Made by a program: the position numbers and the translations under genes. The notes beneath the pieces were generated by a model. That model ran no database searches. It saw nothing but the letters and a program-made list of their open reading frames with translations, and was not told where the DNA came from. 54,000 bases of DNA from contig CAIIXF020000147.1 in the NCBI GenBank assembly GCA_903813345.2, positions 64,001 through 118,000 of the forward strand, in the 5' to 3' direction. Position 1 is the stretch's first letter. Each line of letters opens with the position of its first letter. The stretch is from Owenia fusiformis (taxonomy: Eukaryota; Annelida; Polychaeta; Sabellida; Oweniidae). Shown here piece by piece: positions 47,797 through 54,000 of this stretch.

Positions 47797-49689
47797 ACTA
47801 GATTTGTGAAATTGAACAAGTTCAATTTAAGACTCCAGATTTATTTGACCTAGATAGATCAGTAAAGAGCTGAGTAAGTAACTGAGTAATTAGCTGAGTA
47901 AGTACCTTAGTAGTAGTTGAGTAAGTAGCTGAGTAAGTAACTGAGTAAAAAGCTGAGTAGGTAGCTGAGTAAGTAGCTGAGTAAGTACCTGAGTTAGTAG
48001 CTGAGTAAGTTGCTAAGTAAGTAATAACTAATTAAGTAATTGAGTAAGTAGGCAAATAAGTAGCTGAGTAGGTAGGGAGGTAAAGTAGGGTATGCAGGAA
48101 TTTTTGAAAGAATATTTGATCAATCAGCATCGTGAATACTGGCAAGTGCGAATTTCAAACTTCAAAATGGCGTAGAATCTTAACCGTGGATCGGATTGCA
48201 ATTTTAATTTCAGATCCGGATTCCTGAGGAAATTCTACCCCCAATTCATAACTCATACGTTAAATTTGGAGAACTTTTTATTTTGACCTACATTTCGGAC
48301 ACCATATCTCAAAAGTGGGTCAAAATACTCTCTGACGGCAAAAGGCTAACACTATTAGCACACTCTTTGCTACCTGTATACAAAATTTTGAAGCAAATCC
48401 TAAAAGTGTAGTGCCAGAATCGCAGAAATAAGGAAAAACTATGAATTTGACCTAGATTTTGACCTAGGCATTTTGGTGTCCATATATTGAAACTAGGTAG
48501 CTTTTGAGGTCCCCTTCTTTTATAGGAATTCATTATCTTAAGCTGTACTCAATCTATATCTCGTATTTTACACTTCAAAAAAATATTTTTTCAATGACTT
48601 TCAATGAGGATAACATCAGATCGATTTTTCTCGAAATTTCAAAACGCCATAACTTTCAAACGGGAAGTCGGATCGAAATTTGGTTTGCAGATTCGGATTC
48701 CTGACAAAATTCTACCCCTAATTCATAACTCATACGTTAAATTTGGCGAATTTTTATTTTGACCTACTTTTTGGACACGCCATAACTTCGGAACCGGAAG
48801 TCGGATCGAAATTTGGTTTGCAGATTCGGATTTCTCGGAAAATTCTACTCTTAATTCATAACTCAAACATTAAATTTGGAGACTTTTTTATTTTGACCTA
48901 TATTTCGGACACCATATCTCAAAAGTGGGTCAAAATACTTTCTGACGGCAAAAGGCTAACGCTATTAGCACACTCTTGGCTACATGTATACACAATTTCG
49001 AAGAATATAATTAAAGTGTAGTGTCAGAATCGAAAAATAAGGAAAACCTATGAATTTGACCTAGATTTCGACATAGGCATTTTGGTGTCCAAATTTTGAA
49101 GCTAGATGGCTTTTGAGGTCCCCTTCTTTTAAAGGCTTTGATTATGTGAAGCTGACCTCAGTCTATATTCCGTATTTTTCACTTCAAAAAAATCTTTTTT
49201 CCCATTGACTTAACATGGGCACCAAATTTAGCGATTTTTGAGTTTTCAAAACGCCATAACTTCCGAACCGGAAGTCGGATCGAAATTTGGTTTGCAGATT
49301 TAGATTCCTGAGAAAATTCTACACTTAATTCATAACTCAGATGTTAAATTTGGAGAACTTTTCATTTTGACCTACTTTCTGGACGCCATATTTCAAAATC
49401 GGTAAGCGTAATCAAAAATCTAATGTCATATCTTTGCTTTGGCTTTTTCTAAGCTACATGATGAAAAAAAGATTTAGGAGTTACGATAAACAACGACGAA
49501 GATAATTGACAGAATATTGATTTGACCTTAATTTGACCTAGTTCTTGACCTTTGACCTAGATAAAAATTTGACCTAATTTCCCATGAACCCAGGTACTTT
49601 GCCTAGTTGATCATGTAAGCAGCTTAAAGTAAACTCTTCTAGTTGGTGAGAAATCTGGGAAGGAGGAAGATTCTGAAAGAATAATAATA
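47797..49689 (+). mobile_element. E10: element with c-type 5' end and GAGTAAGTAGCT minisatellite
   Basis: 5' end ACTAGATTTGTG, palindrome AAATTGAACAAGTTCAATTT, arm AGACTCCAGAT. A 12-bp minisatellite follows (about 47866-48090), then a lead-in with GATCAATCAGCATCG and two cores (about 48332 and 48945). The joint TTTCAATGAGGATAACATC lies between the cores, with two 133-bp sub-repeats (48645 and 48778). The end block is a third type (GATTTAGGAGTTACG). The tail AATAATAA joins E11 with no hairpin. Confidence 0.5.
47866..48090. repeat. CTGAGTAAGTAG 12-bp minisatellite in E10
   Basis: About eighteen degenerate copies of CTGAGTAAGTAG/A. The word CTGAGTAAG resembles the CTGAGTCA words at the same place in E1-E6 and E11, so the two may share an origin. 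Confidence 0.85.
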
Positions 49690-51525
49690 ACTAGACATGT
49701 AAATTGAACAAGTTCAATTTAAGACTCCAGATTTCAAACTTTGTTTAAGCTGAGTCATCCAGAACTTGTAAGCTGAGTCATTCAGAATAAGCTGAGTCAG
49801 CTAGAATATAGACATTTAGACAACTTTTAAGAAGGCTATCTTCGACTCTATTGGCTTACATGGGGATATCATCATATCGACTTTTCGAGACTTCAAACCG
49901 CTATAACTATCTAACCAGAAGTTAGATCGAAATTTGGTTTAAAGATTCTGATTCCTGAGAAAATTCTACCCTTAATTCATAACTCATTTTTTTATTTTGA
50001 CCTACTTTTTGGACACGCCATAACTTCCGAACCGGAAGTCGGATCGAAATTTGGTTTGCAGATTCGGATTCCCGAGGAAATTCTACTCTTAATTCATAAC
50101 TCATACGGAGAATTTTTTATTTTGACCTACATTTCGGACACTATATCTCAAAAGTGGGTCGAAAAACTTTCTGACGGCAGAAAGCTAACACTATTAGCAC
50201 ACTCTTTGCTACCTGTATACAAAATTTTGAAGCAAATCCTTAAAGTGTAATGTCAGAATCGCAAAAATAAGGAAAAACTATGAATTTGACCTAGATTTTG
50301 ACCAAGGCATTTTTGCGTCCAAATTTTAAAGCTAGATAGCCTTCGAGGTCCCCTCCTTTTATAGGCTTTCAGAATATTAAGCTGTACTCAGTCTATATCT
50401 GGTATTTTACACTTCAAAAAATCCTTTTTCTCATTGACATAACATGGGGCACCAAATTTAGCGATTTTTGAGCTTTCAAAACGCCATAACTTTCGAACCG
50501 GAAGTCGGATCGAAATTTGGTTTGCAGATTCGGATTCCTGACAAAATTTTACCCCTAATTCATAACTCATACGTTAAATTTGGAATTTTTTTATTTTGAC
50601 CTACTTTTTGGACACGCCATAACTTCTGAACCGGAAGTCTGATCGAAATTTGGTTTGCAGATTCGGATTCCTGAGAAGATTCTACCCTTAATTCATAACT
50701 CATACGTTGAATCTAGAGAATTTTTTATTTTGACCTACTTTTCGGACACCATATCTCAAAAGTGGGTCAAAATACTTTCTGACGGCAAAAGGCTAACACT
50801 ATTAGCACACTCTTTGCTACCTGTCTACAAAATTTTGAAGTAAATTATTAAAGTGTAGTGTCAGAATCGTAAAAATAAGGAAAAACTATGAATTTGACCT
50901 TGATTTTGACCTAGGCATTTTGGTGTCCAAATTTTGAAGCTATGTAGCTTTTGAGGTCCCCTTCTTTTATAAGCATTCATTATGTTAAGCTGTACTCAGT
51001 CAATATCCTGTATTTTACACTTCGAAAAAGTCTTTTTTCCCATTGACTTAACATAGGCACCAAATTTAGCGATTTTTGAGCTTTCAAAACGCCATAACTT
51101 CCGAACCGGAAGTCCGATCCAAATTTGGTTTGCAGATTTGGATTCCTGAGAAAATTCTACCTCTTTTTCATAGCTCACACATTCGATTTGGAGCATGTTT
51201 AGGCGTGACCTACATTTCGGACGCCATATCTCAAAATCGGTAAGAGTAATCAAAATTCTGATGTCATATCTTTGATTCGCCTTTTTCTAAGCTACACGAT
51301 GAAAAAAAGATGGAGGAGTTACGAAAAATATTGACGAAGATATGATGAAGAATGTTGAAAATGTAAGATTTGACCTAGTTCTTGACCTTTGACCTAGATA
51401 AAAATTTGACCTAATTTCCCAGAAAGCCGGTTTCAGTCTTTAGTTAACCATGTAAGTTGGATTAAGTAAGCTGTTATAGTTGACGAGAAATTTGGTGAGG
51501 AGGAAGAAAAATAATAATAATAATA
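49690..51525 (+). mobile_element. E11: a-type 5' end with a third-type end block
   Basis: 5' end like E1 and E6 (ACTAGACATG, TGAGTCATCCAG words, AGAAGGCTATC lead-in), followed by a shortened first sub-repeat (TCATTTTTTTATTTTGACC near 49982). Two cores (about 50173 and 50779). The end block is like E10 (GATGGAGGAGTTACG). The tail (AATA)n joins E12 with no hairpin. Confidence 0.5.
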
Positions 51526-53611
51526 ACTAGATTTGTGAAATTGAACAAGTTCAATTTAAGACTCCAGATTTATTTTACCTAGATAGATCAGTAAAGAGCT
51601 GAGTAAGTAACTGAGTAATTAGCTGAGTAAGTACCTTAGTAGTAGTTGAGTAAGTAGCTGAGTAAGTAACTGAGTAAAAAGCTGAGTAGGTAGCTGAGTA
51701 AGTAGCTGAGTAAGTACCTGAGTTAGTAGCTGAGTAAGATGCTAAGTAAGTAATAACTAATTAAGTAATTGAGTAAGTAGTCAAATAAGTAGCTGAGTAG
51801 GTAGAGAGGTAAAGTAGGGTATGCAGGAATTTTTGAAAGTATATTTGATCAATCTGCATCGTGAATACTGGCAAGTGCGAATTTCAAACTTCAAAATGGC
51901 GTAGAATCTAAACCGGGGGTCGGATTGCAATTTTTGCTACAAGTATACAAAATTTCGGAGAATATCATTGAAGTGTAGTGTCAGAATCGCAAAATAAGAA
52001 AAAACTATGAATTTGACCTAGATTTTTTAAACTAGGTATTTTGGTGTCCAAACTTTGAAGGAAAGTAGCTTTTGAGGTCCCCTTCTCCTATGGGCTTTCA
52101 TCATGTTTAGCTGTACTCATTCTATATCTCGTATTTTTACACTTCAAAAAATTATTTGGTCCCATTGATTTAACATGGGGCACCAAATTTAGCGATTTTT
52201 GAGATCTCAAAACGCCATAACTTCAGAACAAGTAGTCGGATCGAAATTTGGTTTGCAGATCTAGATTTCTGAGAAAATTGTACCTTTAATTCATAACTCA
52301 TACGTTAAATTTGGAAAACTTTTTACTTTGGCCTACTTTTTGGACACCATATCTCAAAAGTGGGTCAAAATACTTTCTGACGGCAAAACGCTAACACTAT
52401 TAGCATACTCTTTGCTACCTGTATACAAAATTTTAAAGCAAATCATTTAAATATAGTGTCAGAATCGAAAAAATAAGGGAAAACTATAAATTTGACCTAG
52501 ATTTTGACCTAGGCATTTTGGTGTCCAAATTTTGGAGCTAAGTAGCCTTCGAGGTCCCCTTCTTTAATAGGCTTTCATTAAATTAAGCTGTACTCAGTCT
52601 ATATCTTGTATTTTACACTTCAAAAAAATCTTTTTTCCCATTGCCATAACATGGGGCACCAAATTTAGCGATTTTTGAGCTATCAAAACGACATAAATTC
52701 CAAACCAAAAGCTGGATTGAAATTTGGTTTGCAGATTTGGATTCCTGAGAAAATTCTACCCTTAATTCATAACTCATACGTTAAATTTGGAGAACTTTTT
52801 AGTTTGACCTACTTTTCGGACACCATATCTCAAAAGTGGGTCAAAATACTTCCTGACGGCAAAAGGCTTACACTATTAGCACACTCTTGGCTACATGTAC
52901 ACAAATTTTCGAAGAATATAATTAATCTGTAGTGTCAGAATCGCAAAAATAAGGAAAAACTTTGAATTTGACCTAGATTTTGACCTAGGCATTTTGGTGT
53001 CCAAATTTTTATGAAAAGAAGGTCTTGTGGTCCCTTTCTTTTATGGGCTTCCATTATGTTTAGCTGTGCTTAGTCTATATCTCGTATTTTACACTTCAAA
53101 AAAATATTTTTTCCCATTGAATTAACATGGGGCACCAAATTTAGCGATTTTTGAATTTTCAAAACGCCATAACTTCTGAACCGGAAGTCAGATCGAAATT
53201 TGGTTTTCAGATTCGGAATCCTGAGAACATTTCCCATAAGACTGATATCCTGGACATTGGATTCGGTGAAATTTTTTTTGGACCTCGTTTTCGGACACTG
53301 ATATCTCGAAATCGGTTTGAGATACCAAAAAACTAAATCGACCCTAGGTTTTCTACTTTTTTATGAGGAACACAATGAAAAAAACCAGGATCAAAAATAT
53401 TGAAGGACGACTGAGATAATGGGAAAAAGTGACAAAGTACTGGATTTGACCTAGTTCTTGACCTTTGACCTAGATAAAAATTTGACCTAATTTCCCAGAA
53501 AGCCAGATACATTCCCTAGTTAATCATGTAAGCAGCTTAAAGTAAGCTCTTCTAGTTGGTGAGAAATCTGGGAAGGAGGAAGAAGAAGAAGAATAATAAT
53601 AATAATAATAA
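51526..53611 (+). mobile_element. E12: c-type 5' end with a second-type end block; last element
   Basis: The 5' end and 12-bp minisatellite match E10 almost base for base up to about 51930, where GATTGCAATTTT jumps to TGCTACAAGTATAC, so part of the first core is missing. Two further cores (about 52378 and 52855), then a region with TTTTTATGAAAAGAAGG and an end block matching E7. The tail has (GAA)n then (AAT)n, followed by six hairpin modules. Confidence 0.5.
51595..51815. repeat. CTGAGTAAGTAG 12-bp minisatellite in E12
   Basis: Nearly the same copy order as in E10, with a few base changes (TAAGATGC for TAAGTTGC). The two elements therefore share a recent 5' ancestor. Confidence 0.85.
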
Positions 53612-53930
53612 AGAAAACTGGCAAAAGCAATAGACTCCAGATTTTCATCTGGAGTCTAATAAAGAAAACAGGCAAAAACAATAGACTCCAGATTTTCAAT
53701 CTGGAGTCTAATAAAGAAAACTGGCAAAAGCAATAGACTCCAGATTTTCATCTGGAGTCTAATAATAAGAAAACTGGCAAAAGCAATAGACTCCAGATTT
53801 TCATCTGGAGTCTAATAAAAAGAAAACAGGCAAAAACAATAGACTCCAGATTTTCAATCTGGAGTCTAATAATAATAAAGAAAACTGACGAAAGCAATAG
53901 ACTCCAGATTTTCATCTGGAGTCTAATAAC
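53612..53930. repeat. 3' hairpin module array, 6 copies; right edge of the repeat domain
   Basis: Palindromic segments at 53632-53657, 53683-53709, 53735-53760, 53788-53813, 53841-53867 and 53899-53924, mixing the 26-nt and 27-nt centres. Leaders alternate between GGCAAAAGCAAT, GGCAAAAACAAT and GACGAAAGCAAT. The final hairpin is followed by AATAAC and then sequence seen nowhere else in the window. Confidence 0.9.
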
Positions 53931-54000
53931 AACTGATAATTTTAATTTGTGTGTATAGTATAGCCATTTGACCAAATGGAAATCGTGCTCAGTTTAATAG
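53931..54000. other. Flank that looks non-repetitive
   Basis: I find no match to S714 or E sequence here. It contains a short inverted repeat CCATTT-GACC-AAATGG (53964-53979). It may be the host DNA beside the repeat domain, or another repeat not otherwise present in the window. Seventy bases are too few to say more. Confidence 0.5.

Noticed and set aside
48504-49021. Longer frames (66-92 codons) spanning E cores, for example at 48743-49021 and 41185-41472
   Set aside because: Equivalent positions in sister elements carry stops or frame changes, and the peptide is merely a translated 133-bp sub-repeat. No motif of a transposase, Rep, helicase or reverse transcriptase is visible.
8383-53611. 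Reading E elements as SINE or LINE tails because of the (AAT)n and (GAA)n 3' tracts
   Set aside because: I see no Pol III A/B boxes, no target-site duplication around copies and no reverse-transcriptase fragment. The subterminal inverted repeats and 3' stem-loop fit better with a Helentron-like class, although this is not proven.

Overview
The window holds no gene that I can support. It is a 54 kb block of repeated, non-coding DNA. No reading frame exceeds 95 codons, and the short frames recur only because the DNA under them is repeated. The look is that of a eukaryotic, probably animal, repeat domain such as satellite or heterochromatin. The reasons are the lack of any coding density on either strand, a 714-bp satellite in near-perfect head-to-tail arrays, long modular repeats with terminal palindromes and hairpins, and many (AAT)n, (GAA)n and GGAT-type tracts. 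I cannot name the species.

There are two main components. (1) A 714-bp unit (S714) forms four arrays: A, 1-7617 (a partial unit, 9 apparently identical full units and one error-rich unit); B, 12841-13552 (1 unit); C, 22225-32932 (15 units); D, 41664-43803 (3 units). A truncated unit lies at 8023-8380. (2) A family of longer AT-rich elements (E1-E12, plus exact copies E3', E4' and E5') runs head to tail, about 1.7-2.7 kb each. Each E copy starts with ACTAGA and a palindrome around GAAC-(A/G)A-GTTC. An arm AGACTCCAGAT and a minisatellite or TGAGTCA-rich stretch follow. Next come one to four ~475-bp cores, some carrying extra 133-bp sub-repeats, then a conserved TTGACCT-rich end block and an (AAT)n or (GAA)n tail. 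Five E copies (E2, E6, E7, E9, E12) are followed by tandem hairpin modules that carry the same AGACTCCAGAT arm and its inverse.

Order from left to right: S714 array A - error-rich E fragment and truncated unit - E1 - E2 - 2 hairpins - S714 x1 - E3 - E4 - E5 - E6 - 4 hairpins - S714 x15 - E3' - E4' - E5' - E7 - 4 hairpins - S714 x3 - E8 - E9 - 5 hairpins - E10 - E11 - E12 - 6 hairpins - a short flank that looks non-repetitive (53931-54000). S714 arrays B, C and D each follow a hairpin array, and all four S714 arrays lead rightwards to an ACTAGA 5' end (at array A through a duplicated, error-rich stretch). S714 shares its 3' module with E, so the two are distant relatives.

The architecture (subterminal inverted repeats, a 5' palindrome, an internal minisatellite, tandem cores, a 3' stem-loop, head-to-tail copies) most resembles non-autonomous Helentron/HINE-type elements that have turned into satellite DNA. 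That class assignment is inference, since no Rep/helicase gene is present. Much of the layout reflects recent duplication: a 7.45-kb block occurs twice at an offset of 19,380 bp. One stretch (about 7240-8022) looks like a badly polished assembly overlap rather than biology.
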